Source of the DNA: Fistularia commersonii
Taxonomy: Eukaryota; Chordata; Actinopteri; Syngnathiformes; Fistulariidae
DNA length: 64,000 nt
Direction of reading: 5' to 3'
NCBI GenBank assembly: GCA_037954325.1
Contig: JBBMNZ010000018.1
Coordinates: 11,732,501-11,796,500 of the forward strand
The translations under genes were made by a program, and so were the position numbers. Below are positions 40,118 to 51,140 of the stretch, piece by piece; the stretch's first letter is position 1; each line of letters begins with the position of its first letter. The notes under the pieces are model-generated. The model saw nothing but the letters and a program-made list of their open reading frames with translations, was not told where the DNA came from and did not search any database.

Positions 40118-42527
40118 GGTTCCATGTAGAAATGTGATGTATACAGGCTCGGACCATTTCAAACTTCTTGTTTCTAACCCAGTTCTATGCTTTTTTTTTC
40201 GCGGCACTTTGTTACCCATTTGATTGAAACAGGCAACATTTTGACCAACAGTTGGGATTTTGACGTCTTTCTTCCACAGTTCATTTACAAGGATCACTTG
40301 AAAGGGAGCAGGGAGGTGAAAAAGGCCAATATCATTTCACACTCTTGCCGCATCGTCACCCAGAAGACCCTTCGGAAACAGTGAAACTGTCTAAATCCTG
40401 AAACGCGATGGCTTTGGGCCCTGATTTCCTCTGTGAATTTTCTGCCATGAGTCCAAAGTTAATGATAACTACTAAAGAAAAAAAATGTGAACTTTTATGA
40501 TGAATTCCACCCAAGTCTGGATTCAAGTTTGGGATATATTAAGAAACACATCTTGGAATACAATCACCTATCTAAGACAACATATCAAAAAGGTTAACTC
40601 AACATGACGTGCTACATATTTTAAGAGGCTACATAATCTTCCTGAAGGTCTGCACAGCATGGTCCATTCTTCCAGTGATTTACTGTCTCACCGCTCTTGA
40701 AATCAACACAAACAGAAGATCCCTCCTCCGGCGCAAAATGGCAACGCGGGTTCCCATTTTTGTCTTTGCCACATCGCCATAAAAACAGCTGACTGCGACT
40801 TGGTCTGGCAATTTACGACAATCTGGCGAGGATTCTCAAAGCCCGATTCACGTTACGCAACAATCAATGAGTCGCAAAAATGATAACGGTAACTTTCACG
40901 CATGTATGAAATACATTACTCGTCCCAACGAGTGACATGAATAATGATTAAAATACATCTGATACCCGGCCATATGTCTGCGCGGGCCATCAGGCTGCCC
41001 CGGCATTTAACGTCGCTGTTAAAACACTCTCCATCCCACATGGGTTCATCTGGACATTATATTCCTGGCAACTGGAAGTGACAGCTCTTCCAACTTTCCA
41101 TAAATCTTGGAGATACTGCAACAAGAGCAGAATAAGAACCACATGCGGAGGGGGAGAACAGGAGGAAGTGAGCAAGAGGCTGAGATTAAGGGGGAGGGAG
41201 GGAGAAAGAAACACAAGAGGAGGGATACGGAGGCTGACCTACAACTGGAAGAGATAAATCAGTGCAGCAGAGAGGTACATCTAAGAAGTTCTGCTGGCTT
41301 TATATAATAAATAAAACCATATGGAAATATGTAGAAGCCTGTGCGTTCGCGAGGAGAAGGGGGAAGCAGGGAAACAGGCCGGCGTCCGTGTCTTCATACC
41401 GGCGTGTCCCCAATTATCGGGGGTGATGGCCTCTTCTCTTTCAACTCTAAATTAGCTGTTTTGGTTAGTGAACCAGACTTACAGATCAAAAAGGTCAGAC
41501 ATGCCCACTTAATCCTGGTAAATCTCCCCCTTCACATCTCACCAGCTTGTCAGCTTCTGTGTGACAGCAACCATCACACACACATGCCTTTGCCTCTGGA
41601 AGTGGCCCCGATCCCCCTCACACACCCGGCAATAAAATACTTTTCCGGCCAGCGTTCAAGATTTACGGGTCTCCCGTTGGTCCTCGATGAATCCGAAATC
41701 GGCGGCGGGGATAGTTATTCGGGGGGGGGGGGACGATCGGATAAGGACGCTCTCGCCTGCTTTCAGAGACACCTTCACCATGTGGACCCAAAAGGTCGGT
41801 CCCAAACCTGGGGGTGGGGGGGGTCACAAGTCCACGTGTAAGTAGCAACAGCTGCGCTCGCGTTTGTGATATTCACGCCAAAACGAGAGCAAAAAAGGGA
41901 TGAAAGACTTCCCCATCAGATGATGCGGGAGTTAGGAGAGTCTGCGAAGCTTTATTTTGAGCTTCTGCCGTATGTGTGTGTGCGAGATACTACATCCCTG
42001 CCTGGGGGCGGCCAACTTTGAGTTCACTGATTCCAACACTGATCACCGCAGGGAGAGGTAATGTGAGGGGATGTTTACCCAGGAGTCAAATAATAGTTTG
42101 ATTTGATGTTTCCAACCTCTACCTTTTGTTGGAAAAAACAAATAAAAAAAAAAAAAACAACTCACACCTGAAGTCACTTTGACACCTGACCCCTCCTGGG
42201 TGAAGACTTGATAACCAATCACAGATCGATTAGGGACGCAATCATGTGACTTTAAGAGAACTTCCACGCATATATCTTACCAGCCCACCCACTCACCTGT
42301 TTAAAATCAGCCACGAAAGTAATGAGCGTGCCGTCCCCCTGCTTGAATTCCACGGATATCGTGTCCTTCTCGCTGTCCGCCTCCAGCACCTCCTCGGCCA
42401 CCAGTCCGTCGGAGAGCCGGACCCGGACCCGGAGCTCCGAGCCGAGCCCCGGAGCCACGGCCGGCGCCAAGACGCACAGGCAGGTCAGAATCCCCACTGA
42501 AGCCGCGGCGATGCGACTCGCGAACAT
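27664..42527 (-). CDS. oaf: OAF, out at first homologue (secreted protein)
   Basis: A secreted protein of the OAF family, named after the Drosophila out at first gene; its molecular role is poorly known. Exons 42297-42527, 29816-29950, 29517-29697 and 27664-27938 join in frame to 273 residues, the same length as human OAF. Residues 1-30 form a signal peptide (hydrophobic core VGILTCLCVLAPAVA), followed by ELRVRVRLSDG. Conserved blocks are DVKIFRALILGELERGQNQY, RNEIIPSESMARLRQ, TREADVKHWLAKG and YVPQKQLCLWDEE. Ten cysteines follow the signal peptide, eight of them in the last exon, which fits a disulphide-rich extracellular fold. NLS in exon 3 is a potential N-glycosylation site. The ATG at 42525-42527 is chosen over the one 57 nt upstream because it puts ELRVRVR at residue 31, as in human OAF. 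Introns are 12,346, 118 and 1578 bp. Confidence 0.96.
27939..29516. other. OAF intron 3
   Basis: 1578 bp, GT-AG. Nothing else is recognised in it; the ORFs here are short. Confidence 0.75.
29517..29697 (-). CDS. oaf: OAF exon 3
   Basis: 60 codons from KNPHAIRLAEERRGLEQL to ADVKHWLAK plus one base. The acceptor is TCTCCAG; the donor GTCGGT is weaker than usual but is the only one that keeps the frame. Confidence 0.93.
29816..29950 (-). CDS. oaf: OAF exon 2
   Basis: 45 codons from DVKIFRALIL to SESMARLRQ, phase 0 at both ends, acceptor CTCGCAG, donor GTACAC. Confidence 0.95.
31695..31733. repeat. (TG)n microsatellite
   Basis: Uninterrupted TG dinucleotides, inside a plus-strand ORF that is otherwise unrecognised. 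Confidence 0.95.
34038..34071. repeat. (CA)n microsatellite
   Basis: Uninterrupted CA dinucleotides in OAF intron 1. Confidence 0.95.
35175..35275 (+). repeat. Possible dispersed repeat fragment (TTTATTTATCCC type)
   Basis: AGAACAACTTTATTTATCCC followed by short tandem TAGATATAG units. It resembles fragments common in fish genomes; class unknown. Confidence 0.3.
35603..35636. repeat. (GT)n(AT)n microsatellite
   Basis: Compound dinucleotide run directly before the family A repeat. Confidence 0.9.
35660..35979 (+). repeat. SINE-like repeat, near-complete copy (family A)
   Basis: Contains TTTGCATGTTCTCCCCGTGT, GATTGACCGGCGACTGGTCC and AGTGACAGCTGGGATAGGAT, ending in ATGAATGAATGAAT. It shares the motif order of the copy at 26469-26803. 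Confidence 0.78.
36073..36638. mobile_element. Non-autonomous element with imperfect terminal inverted repeats
   Basis: The left end GTAATTTCCGGACTACTGAG and the right end, read in reverse complement as GTAATTTCCGAATCATAAGC, are inverted copies of each other with several mismatches. They enclose 566 bp. Inside, the minus strand has an open acidic stretch including LFNSDTEDDFYGF and EEDEDSD (near 36.40-36.48 kb), which looks like the tail of a protein-coding parent. I cannot assign a superfamily. Confidence 0.55.
38195..38400 (+). repeat. Possible dispersed repeat fragment
   Basis: CATCAGAATCAGCTTTGCTG followed by ATACAAAGAATTTGGCTCCG resembles a family common in fish and seen in diverged form at 50.7 kb. 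The match is from memory only. Confidence 0.35.
39944..40116. repeat. Long CA/TA compound microsatellite
   Basis: CA blocks alternate with CATA and TATATG blocks over about 170 bp, then a pure CA run. The ORFs on both strands here are repeat translations. Confidence 0.92.
42297..42527 (-). CDS. oaf: OAF exon 1 (coding part)
   Basis: Encodes 77 residues from MFASRIAAASVG to FVADFKQ, phase 0, ending at donor GTGAGT. It carries the signal peptide and the first beta-rich block. Confidence 0.94.
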
Positions 42528-43010
42528 CCCCGCGTCGTGGGCGCAGTGGAAACACACAGTGGGAAAAATCGGGGCGACATCCAAAAATCCGCGTTCATAT
42601 CAGCACCACCTCCTCCGCCGTTTTATTGGATTTCTCCCCCCCCTCCTCCTAAAGTCTGGCTCCTCCGTGGGGCTGCGCTTCACCCCTTCCAAAAAAAAAA
42701 AGGAGAAAAAAAAAACAAACTCAGTCACAGAGTGAAACAACAATCCCCAACTTTCATTAAAAAAAAAAAAAAAGCAGAGAATTTAAAAAAAAAAAAAAAT
42801 TACTTTTCACCTCCAGCGCTCCAGGACCTTCCACTCCCACGGAGCGGGCTCCGGTCTGCCGCCGCCGCCTCCCGCTTGGAGCTCCGCCGCCCGGCACGTT
42901 GCTCCTCTGCCTCGCTTTGTGTTGATATTCACCTTTTTTTTTCTCCACCCACCTCCTCCTCCTCCTCCTCCACTCCCCGCTCTTTGCTTTCGCAACTCAA
43001 GCACTCCCGT
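42528..43010 (-). promoter_or_regulatory. OAF 5'UTR and promoter region
   Basis: GC-rich, CpG-containing sequence around 42820-42910 lies upstream of the OAF start, with poly-A runs near 42691, 42757 and 42786 on the plus strand. An in-frame upstream ATG at 42582-42584 would add 19 residues without signal-peptide character. The transcription start is not visible. Confidence 0.55.
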
Positions 43011-43051
43011 CACTTCCTATCGCCCCACTGCTCTCCCAAAAAACTTTCTGC

Positions 43052-43053
<2 letters not shown>

Positions 43054-43083
<30 letters not shown>
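43054..43083. repeat. (TG)n microsatellite upstream of OAF
   Basis: Pure TG run about 530 bp upstream of the OAF start codon. Confidence 0.93.
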
Positions 43084-43084
<1 letters not shown>

Positions 43085-43739
43085 TTGGTAGTAAACTCTT
43101 AAAGCCACAACAGCACCGTGAAAGCTGCCCATCCCCCCTAAGGCCTCATGTGATCCTTCCCCACTCCAGCAAGCAGGCTGAACTAATAATACCACCCATT
43201 CCCACCCCCCCAACAATTATAACAAAGGTGTTATCAGGGGTCGGAGGCCTAAATAACAGCTCTGTGTCGTTTGCATCAGGATAAATAAAACTTTGACTTC
43301 AAGCCGCGGCCGTTTGGCGGGGAAAGGTGTGTGGCAACAATTTTTTTTTTTTTTTCCCCTGTGTGAAAGAGTATGAAAGTATTCGTCCGTGGCATATTCT
43401 TCTTTTCTTTTGTTTCTTTCGCTTGCATTTGCGTTTTCATGAAATAAACGCAGTTGTCGGTCAGTTGCCGGGGAGACAGACCGGATAATGTTGTGACTCT
43501 GAGTTTTGTCGTGTAACCTTCACAATATAACGAAGATCCTTGAAATTTGTGTTGTAGGGCCGAAGTGTAGTTTAATGGGGACGATTAATGTCTTTGTTTT
43601 TTTCCAATACACTATCTTCTTGCCCGCCGTGGATCTGAATTACATCTATTATGTTCTTCGATTGAGAACCGGATTCACCAATGGAAGCACAATTTTGACT
43701 TCCTGATTATCTGGTGATATTATCCATATCATGAATATA

Positions 43740-44075
43740 TTCCTGCATGTCTCTGTGATGTGTGAATATGAAGATGAATGATTGTGTCCGGATGCCATCG
43801 AGAATATGCATCGATATGACGTGTGAATGAGATATTGAATTTTATGTCTATAGGACATGTGAATGGCTGCATGCCTTTGTATGACGCGTCTCCATATAAC
43901 ATAAATGAGAAGGTGAATGGCTGCATGCCTTTATGATATGAATGAGAGGGTGAATAGTATGTCACTATAGGATTTTTGAACGCCTGCATATCCAATATAT
44001 GACGTGAATGAGGGAGTAAATGGTCGTTCGTCGCTGTATTAAGTGTGAATGAGAGGGTGAATGACTGATTCTTTA
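43740..44075 (+). repeat. Degenerate tandem array of GTGAATGAGAGGGTGAATGG-type units
   Basis: AATGAGA(A/G)GGTGAATGGCTG recurs several times, followed by CATGCCTTT or similar and a short variable part; spacing is roughly 55-65 bp. The unit looks like an internal piece of repeat family A that has amplified in tandem. Confidence 0.55.
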
Positions 44076-44076
44076 T

Positions 44077-44212
44077 CATTACATTACAGTCTTTTAGCAG
44101 ACACTTTTATCCAAAGCGACTTGCAAAAAGTGCAACTCAGTCACCGAAGAGCCGAACTACCAGTAGTCGGAAGTCTGAAGTGACCGCTCTACCAAATAGC
44201 CATCTCAAACCC
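44077..44212 (+). repeat. Dispersed repeat, family B fragment
   Basis: CATTACATTACAGTCTTTTA followed by GCAGACACTTTTATCCAAAG and CGACTTGCAAAAAGTGCAAC. The same motifs occur at 49263 and 59611. Confidence 0.7.
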
Positions 44213-44261
44213 ATATACATTCATACATTTGTTTTTTTTTGTTTTTTTCGGGGGCGGGGTT

Positions 44262-44396
44262 GGGAGCTAGGTGCGATTAGCGAGGTAGTGCTTGGTGACC
44301 GCTCGACTAGCGACCGGTCCAGGGTGAACCTGGACCTCTCGCCCAGCCCCCCTATGACCCTGAATGCAACCACTATGGATAACCAATGAATTTTCC
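44262..44396 (+). repeat. Family A repeat, 3' fragment
   Basis: CTAGCGACCGGTCCAGGGTG and CCTCTCGCCCAGC followed by GACCCTGAATGCA match the 3' half of the family A copies. Confidence 0.6.
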
Positions 44397-47138
44397 ATAT
44401 CCACCAGGGAAAGCCAGTGGTTCGAAATTGACGAATGCAGAAAAAAAACCTCCTAGTCTGAAGGAAGCTCTCCCCATTCTAATGAATGCTAAATGAGCAT
44501 TGTGTGTGTCTGTGTGTTGCACCAGGAAGGGTGACATCCACACACTAAACCACCTAAAGACTTTTGTTTTGTTATCTCCTGATGCACAACATTCTGGGTG
44601 GGCTGAGCCCTAGGCTGGTGACCCCCTGAAAATGCCAGCACTTGAGCACTGCCGAAACTAAGAGTCGGTCGCTCCAGTGAAGGAGAAAGCAAACACAGAG
44701 GCTGTAAAGCAGAGCAAACATTGTTAGCGGAGCCTGCAAAATCAAACCGGGCCTCCAATGGAGTGAAGGAGTGGAGCTCAAGTAAACACATCCCTCGAGA
44801 CGGCACCGGGCCCCAAAGTACTCTCAGGATACGTCTTTGTTAGAGCATCCAAATAGCTGCCGTCTACAGTACATCTCTCCTTACATTTGACAAGGTTATC
44901 ACCTGACACTCGTTCTTTTGAAGGCAACAATATAATTCCTTCTATTCTGTCTGGAAATATAGGAGTCCAGCCCCACCCATCAGCTGGAGCATCAGGAGCA
45001 GTAACAGCTGTGAGCTGAGGTTGAAAATGCTTGGCTTCGTGCAATCGCTTCCATCTGAATTTCCAAGCGGTGTCCAGAGGTCCAAAGTGCAGGAGGTCTG
45101 AGATTGTTTGCCTACGGTGACACAGGCGGATATTAAATCCAGACACACGCTGCAGCGTGCAGAGGCCGTTTATGATTAACCAACCATTGCGTTATTCTAC
45201 AGTTACAGACTCGCTGATTATATGGTTTACGATGTCAGTGTTTCATTTAACATTTAAAAAAAAAAAAAAAAGCCCTCTCCTATCCAGATTTGTGAGTGAA
45301 AAGACCGCCACCAGATTGCGACAGTCATTTAACACTTTCTATAGCACTTAGTCATAAAAGTAACACATTTCCGTCTGTACATATTCAAATACAGCAACGC
45401 TTGATTTGACAGCAACGTTTTTTTGGGAACGTCCCGTCCGAAATGGGGAAAAAGAGGCGTGTAGTGTCTCTCCTCTGGGCTCCATGTGGCTGCTTTTTCA
45501 CCTCAGTCACAGCTTGAGGTTTCCTTTTGTCCAAAAACAAGCATTATCTAAAGCGTCCTATCTTGACATCTATGTGAATTTTGTAAAGAGGGAACGGCGA
45601 CCTATCGCTTGCCCTTTGTTCAACAGAATCGGTGACTGGAACCAAAGGGAAAATGCACCGCTCTGGAATCGAAATGAATATTGATGTGAGGCATTTCCAC
45701 CCTTTGAGGCACAATTGTACTTCTTCGTGAAGCATTTGACTAAACGGGGTTGAGAACTCTGCATTCTAGTCCTACATATATTTGTTTTGCTTGCTTCTCT
45801 TTGCTGCCAACCTTTTTTTTTTTTTTTTTTTGGATGAAAAAGGCCCTTTTTATTAAAAAAAAACAAGTGATCCGCGCTGCGTCATTGCTGTTATTTACAG
45901 TTAACGCAGTAGCGTGGATTAAGAGCCGGTAACCCTAGCTGGGACCTTTTCATCACAGCGACAGAAAACTCGGAGAAACTTATTTGCATTGACATTCAAT
46001 CTACCTCCCATTGCGGCCAGGCAGAAATGAACAAGACCAGTTGAGCTGCGATATTTTCCTTTGTAATGGTTTTCTCAGACAAAATAAGTTCACGGAAAGC
46101 CAAGTTCACGATGTTTCATTTCTGAAATGTGTTAAACAACGGGGGCCGCCGATCCCTCTCCGCAGTTGATGCCAGAAGTGTTTGTGTGTGCCCCTGACAG
46201 TGTGTACAAATTCTACACAAGCAGGACAAAATCAAACAAGATTTCCATTACTCTGATATTTTCATATCCCCCCCTCCCCCCCTCCCGCCCCTTGCGTGTT
46301 GGGGGCGTCCGCCAATGGTTGAGCGTGCTCCCTGCTGTAGGCTGACAGAGGAGGTATCCCCTTTCACGTATGGGGGGGCTTGGAGTGCAGGCTCGCATGG
46401 AGAAAAGTGGAGTGGAGAAATGTCGGATTATTGTGAACACAGAGGGAGGAAAAAAAAAATATATGGAGAGAATTTCACCAGTGAGTTCATCTGTCAATGC
46501 ATTATATATATTATTATTGTTGGAATCAGATTTTTTTTTTTTTTTTTCTTGGGGGGGGCAAGCTCAAATACATAAACTTCAGTGCTTGAAAAATATTGTA
46601 ACAGGAATGAGTTGCCAGAGGAGTAGCATCCAGATGTTCCCGTGTCATCACTTACTGGTACACAGTTCAAAGGAAAACATTGTGAAATAGAATAGGAGGT
46701 ATCAACTCTTGTGTTTCTAAGAAACCCCCCCCACACCCAACACAAACACACACCAATGAATTCCCTAACTCACACAATTGCTTTTACTATCATGGAATTC
46801 CTTCCCGTAAAGTTAATGACAGAGGGAATGTGAGATACCGTGGAGAGAGAGAAAAAAAAAAAAGGAGGAGGGTGTCTTTTTAAATTGCAAAAACAAAAAA
46901 AACACATTTCGAATTTCTTACCTGGAAGCGTCAAACCCCTGGAGAGCGAGACTCTTTCCTGGCAGAGTCCCAACGCAAGATGAAAGAGAGCCCTATTCTA
47001 AACACAGGCATAGGAACGTGGCATTTATCTTTCCGCGTTATGGGAGGTCAGGTCCGTTACCATCTATAACGTGTGCAAAGTGAAACTACCTCTGTTTTTC
47101 TTTCTGCAGAATCTGTATACAATTAATATGATTACTGG

Positions 47139-47254
47139 CAGCCCTGAGATCGACTGGCGAGTGATCCACGGGGAACTGCCAGCTGGGATCGGCCCCACAA
47201 CTGCTCCGTGCACCCACGAGGAATGGCATAGATAATAAATGAATGAATGAATGA
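47139..47254 (+). repeat. Family A repeat, 3' fragment
   Basis: CCTGAGATCGACTGGCGAGT, CCAGCTGGGATCGGC and a terminal ATGAATGAATGAATG run. Confidence 0.6.
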
Positions 47255-47711
47255 GCGGCTGTTGCGTGGGACGGGGATTATTAGAGCATGTGAGAATCCC
47301 TGTCCTTTGTGGGCCGTGTCATTTTCTTTTAAACAAAAATCGCCGTCCTCTGTTTTAAAAAAATGTTTCAAAGTGTGATGCAAGAGGCGGGGGTGGGGGG
47401 GGCTCCACCGAGGAGGCAACTGAGCCTCATAAGACGTGCTCATTAAATTCTCAACGCTGAAGAAGCAGAATCACTCAGAAAACATCTGTGCGGATACATA
47501 AAACTAGAACCTTGGTATTTAGTTAATAAAATCCCTGGACTGCTGGGTTATAAAACATGATTACTGGTAATTAGCTGCAGGGGAGCCGTTTTATAAGGTT
47601 GCACAGGATCCTTTAGATTGAAACACCGGCCATGTCATTGACGTGATCCCTAATACCCCCCCCATCCCGGACTTTAGTTGTGTTCAAAAGGGATAGTCGA
47701 GAGTGAGCGAA

Positions 47712-47839
47712 TAGTTGTATGTTTCTATATGTGGCCCTGTGATTAACCGGGTGAAATGCCTCTCGCTCAGCGACAGCTGGGAGTGGCGCCAGCAACCCAA
47801 AATGCAGGATAAGCGGTGTAGATAATGAATAAATGAAAC
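47712..47839 (+). repeat. Family A repeat, 3' fragment
   Basis: GTGGCCCTGTGATTAACCGG, GCGACAGCTGGGAGTGG and GGATAAGCGGTGTAGATAAT. Confidence 0.65.
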
Positions 47840-47869
47840 ACAGTCTTTAGAAAGTGAATGGTTGCAAAA

Positions 47870-48000
47870 TATGTCTCTATAAAACGTGCGAATGGTTTTA
47901 ATTCTCTACGTGACGCCCCGTGACAGCTGCGATAGGTTTCAACCCTCCTGCGACCCCTTGAGCGCAGGAAAAGCGATCTGGAGAATGAATGAATGAAATA
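47870..48000 (+). repeat. Family A repeat, 3' fragment
   Basis: CCCGTGACAGCTGCGATAGG, then CTGCGACCCCTTGAGC and GAATGAATGAATGAAAT. It lies about 30 bp after the preceding fragment in the same orientation. Confidence 0.62.
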
Positions 48001-49262
48001 CAGCCTCCACTTTGTTACATTAATATTTTGAGGAGAAAGGGGGGAAAACGTGCACATCCGCTGCCCAAACTATGGATTGAACAGAGGTTTGGAAAAAAAA
48101 ATTCACACACCGAGGGCTCCAAAGCAAAGCGAATTAATTTTAGCATGGCGTTTTGAGACGATCATACCGTTTTTAAAGGGTATGATTATGTGATTCTTCA
48201 CACCTGCATCACAAATGAAGCACAACAAGTAGTTAGTCATGTTCCTACCTCGGGACTAGCGGTTACAAGAAGCACTTCTTATAAGATATATATATATTTT
48301 TTTAAATATTATCATTCATCTTGTAAAACCAGAACTCACAATTAATGTACAGAGATGGAAATGAATATTATTGATCAGGGGATTTGAAAAAACAATATAT
48401 AGGTCATAGTTTAGGTTATTAGGTCACATGAACACATTCAACTGACTAGAGTCAGCTTATATCCAGTAATATGCTGTATGTCATGCTTCTTAGTGAGTAT
48501 GAATGGTGGAAAACAGGAATGTCTGTGTCAGCATTTTCCATTTCTTGTCAGTTTTTGACCCTACAATTGATTGATCATTTCAAAATTATTCTTAACTGCC
48601 CTTCGTGGTTTAAAATTGTGGAAATATTGAAAGAATCTTCTGTAAAGCTGACTGATCCACTGCCACCCACCGCCTCATCACTGCTGTCATTCACTTCTTA
48701 AATATAGTTTCATCCACAGGTTTGTTGCCTTTCCCACACTCTGAAATGGTGTTTTGTTTTGTTTCTTTTTTTTTTTTTGTTTTCCGGAAATTTGCTAAGT
48801 AGCTGCTCACTGGCCCTATTAACCACAGCTGCAAGTTGGGCTTGTAGGTAAAAGCTGGTAGTAATTTTGGTAATATTACACAAGATGCATTTTACTTTTG
48901 ATTCAGTCTCGGCCCTTCTCCTCCCCCCCTTTTTTTTCCCCCCATTTTTCAAATCTTTCATTGCAATGTGATCTGTGCAGAACTCTCACAGCTTGCATCC
49001 AAGGGAATAACAAACCTGATTGCTTTCATCTTGAATGTTTTGAAATATCCAGCTTTTTTTTTCTTTTTCCTTAAGCAACAGATAGTAAACCTCATGGAAA
49101 TTCAGATACTGAACTTCTTTATTATTATGTCTCAGTCGTAGTTGTATCCACAGATTTTCAGATTACTTGTGCTTAATTTTAACCCTAAAAACAAAACCCC
49201 ATGTTCGCTGGATGTCCGTTGCAGTAATCATTTTACAACCAAGATTTTTCCGGTTATCTTGT

Positions 49263-49405
49263 TTACATTACATTACATTACATTACATTGCATTTGGCAG
49301 ACGTTTGTATCCAAAGCGACTTACAATAGAGGACATAGGGACTCCAAATACACTTGCAAATACACGATGCACAGGAGATATACAGAACAGTAAGCTTGGG
49401 TTAGT

Positions 49406-49440
<35 letters not shown>

Positions 49441-49680
49441 GACAGAGACACACAAACGTACACACACTGCATAGCCTAACTTGCTGCCAACCTGATCTGG
49501 GGCATCAGCGCAGTAAAAAGTCCTGAAAGAGAAACGTTTTTACCTGTTTCTTGAAGGTTGAGATAGATGATGCTAGTCTTGTTGCTTCTGGGAGTTTGTT
49601 CCACCACTGAGGTAGTAGAACTGAGAACGGTTTTGCCTGAGATTGCTTAGAGCGAGCAAAAGGTACTGCTAATGTTGGCC
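49263..49680 (+). repeat. Dispersed repeat, family B, longest copy, with T33 insertion
   Basis: It starts with five CATTA units, then TTTGGCAGACGTTTGTATCC and AAAGCGACTTACAATAGAGG. Downstream are GGGAGTTTGTTCCACCACTG and GAGAACGGTTTTGCCTGAG, which I recall as the distal part of the same common fish repeat. A T33 run sits inside at 49407-49439. Confidence 0.65.
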
Positions 49681-50684
49681 ACTAATGTGTTGTATTCTGA
49701 AGCAGTAGAAGACGATCACCTCTAGACTCGAGTGACAAGTTTACTTAATAACAAAACGTTTTGAAACTTTTTTTTTTTTTTTGAACTTCAGATACCCATC
49801 TGTCATTAGGGCCCGATTCACCGCGGTAACAGACCTGCTATTCATACAGATAAGGGGTCAGCGTAATTGCCGTGTGGCCCGACAGTCACGGCACGGCTGC
49901 TGATGTTCTGCCAGCACACAATCAAGATGCCTGCTTCTGATTATCACGCCGTAAACAAACTGGCACAGGCCTCTCCCTTTGCGAACCGCCAGGACCCTCT
50001 CATATGCTACGATTAGTATGTTCTGCTCTCTGCTGCCAGACGAGACCTGGCGCTTCACTGGCGGAAATGTGACGCGTGCGCCTCGGGGATGAGAGCTTCA
50101 GATGAATGGGAGATACAAACTCTTGTCAATCAAAACTCCACAAAAGAATGCGTTGATCAACGCCGTAGTCATACGATCTTGTCCTCGAGCTAATTCAAAT
50201 CCACAGATGGGTTGTTTTATATGACGGGGCTGCACTAATGATGTCACAGGTTTAACCAAGATGAAGGGTAAACACACACACACACTGGAATACGCCCTTT
50301 TGCAAAAACCCAAAGGGATAGTCCGATTAGATGTATTATGAGAATGGGCGCCGTAGTTTGAAAACAGAAACACCACTGAGGAGAAACTTTCTATTTCCGA
50401 AATCACTCCCCGCTGTGCTTCGAGGTAGAAAATCACAGGTTTTATTAGGAGATTGCCCAGGTGTGTTCGGGCCCTTTTGGCTCGACGTGTGAGGTCGCCC
50501 CGGGCTTGTAAAAACTGCAACTGTCAAATAAACAAACGTTATTGTAATAACTGCACCATTAAGAGCGAGGCGGAGGTTTTCAGGAAACAGGAAACAGTCC
50601 CAATCAGGTATAGAATAATTGCCGGGGTAGACGTGTTTTTCATAAAGAGTCTCCAAGAGGATTCAAAGATTTGAAGGGGGTTTT

Positions 50685-51140
50685 TATTGTCATTCCACTC
50701 TGGGAGAAAATCATGAAATTAGTTTAAAGACTCCCGGTTGACAGCCAGTTGCAGCGATACAGATAAAGTGCAATAGACGCGTCTGCGTGTGAGATATGCA
50801 CGGATCATAAAATAAAAAAGTCACAGAATAAAATAAGAATGCAACAGAAATAGCCGTAAACAATATACAGGAGATAATACAGCATAGTCGATGAAGGTGC
50901 TTTGTACCTACAGGTGAAGTACGTCAGGTGAAAATGCAAAGTTTGGATTGTGCAAAGTTTGGTTCGTGCACAGTTCGAATGAGAGGAAAAAAAAATATAG
51001 TTTTTTGTTCTCTTGAGGAGTCTGCAGAGCAGCACCCCCGTTTAGCAGTCTCACCGCTGTGGAGAAGAAGATCTGGTGGTCCTGCTCCGGATGCTCTACA
51101 GCTTCTTCCCTGCAGGAAACGGGAGAAAAAAGTGTGTGTG
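50685..51140 (+). repeat. Dispersed repeat (TTTTTATTGTCATTCC type)
   Basis: GGTTTTTATTGTCATTCCAC, AGATAAAGTGCAATAGACGC and GAGGAGTCTGCAGAGCAGCA. Near the end come CTCACCGCTGTGGAGAAGAA and GGTGGTCCTGCTCCGGATGC. This succession is a familiar fish interspersed repeat; class not assigned. Confidence 0.5.

Larger units (their letters stand above)
29951..42296. other. OAF intron 1
   Basis: 12.3 kb. It contains microsatellites (31695-31733, 34038-34071, 35603-35636, 39944-40116), a family A repeat at 35660-35979, an inverted-ended element at 36073-36638, possible short repeats at 35175-35275 and 38195-38400, and a purine-rich tract near 41.13-41.24 kb. No nested gene is recognised. Confidence 0.65.

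Noticed and set aside
39797..40297. 166-codon minus-strand ORF
   Set aside because: Largely a translation of the CA/TG array (Cys-Val repeats).
41341..41841. 166-codon plus-strand ORF near the OAF promoter
   Set aside because: Its composition is low complexity in places (Gly runs from G tracts), there is no recognisable domain, and it lies in the intron of OAF on the opposite strand.
42528..42584. Upstream in-frame ATG of OAF adding 19 residues
   Set aside because: The extension lacks signal-peptide character and would bury the hydrophobic core. The downstream ATG gives the same length and spacing as human OAF.
44778..45146. 122-codon minus-strand ORF
   Set aside because: No family resemblance and no flanking exon structure; such a length is expected by chance in a 64-kb window.
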